A DNA stretch of 6,282 bases, taken from contig VBAB01000279.1 in NCBI GenBank assembly GCA_005888525.1, forward strand, positions 1-6,282. Direction: 5' to 3'. Positions within the stretch are counted from its first letter, which is position 1. Every line of letters starts with the position of its first letter. Shown one piece after another: positions 6,203 to 6,282 of this stretch. The notes beneath the pieces were generated by a model that worked only from the letters and a program-made list of their open reading frames with translations, was not told where the DNA came from and made no database searches. Position numbers and translations under genes: made by a program. The DNA is from Alphaproteobacteria bacterium. Its GTDB lineage: Bacteria > Pseudomonadota > Alphaproteobacteria > Rhizobiales > Hyphomicrobiaceae.

Positions 6203-6282
6203 TCGGACGAGACAAAAGTTCTTGCTTTGTTCTGAACTCCAGTGTAGGTTGCATTAGCATTTGGTCGTCGGGGAGCCTGCCA

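Overview
This GC-rich window carries four protein genes with strongly G/C-biased third codon positions. The gene content fits an alphaproteobacterium, perhaps of a Rhodospirillales or Hyphomicrobiales type. That placement rests on the NadQ/COG4111-like regulator and the general character of the other genes, and it is an inference. No rRNA, tRNA, CRISPR array or intact insertion sequence is visible.

Layout. Bases 1-222 are non-coding and rich in inverted repeats. They hold a small hairpin, an 81-bp nested palindrome built around the CTGAGCTTGTCGAAG repeat core, and a short dyad over the ribosome binding site of the first gene. Bases 223-1269 (+) encode a Nudix-related winged-helix regulator of the NrtR/NadQ kind whose Nudix catalytic residues are replaced. 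Bases 1270-1439 form a leader with two small dyads and a weak promoter candidate. Bases 1440-1655 (+) encode a 71-residue protein with two predicted membrane helices. Bases 1656-1735 lie between convergent genes and hold a 19-bp-stem inverted repeat that could stop transcription from both sides. Bases 1736-4435 (-) encode a full-length pyruvate, phosphate dikinase (PpdK) with all key residues present. Bases 4436-4710 are a divergent intergenic region with a consensus TTGACA element and a terminator-like hairpin. Bases 4711-6114 (+) encode an intact M20-family metallodipeptidase. Bases 6115-6282 are non-coding and hold a second, diverged copy of the GGTCAGACCC inverted repeat and further hairpins.

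How the genes relate. They do not look like one operon. The NadQ-like regulator probably controls NAD metabolism genes outside this window. PpdK interconverts pyruvate and PEP at the glycolysis/gluconeogenesis node. The peptidase frees amino acids from small peptides. A link between peptide catabolism (a pyruvate source) and PEP synthesis through the shared PpdK/peptidase intergenic region is possible but only speculative. I see no convincing novel multi-gene system. The most interesting items are the dead Nudix box of the regulator, the dyad at its start, and the two intergenic repeat families.
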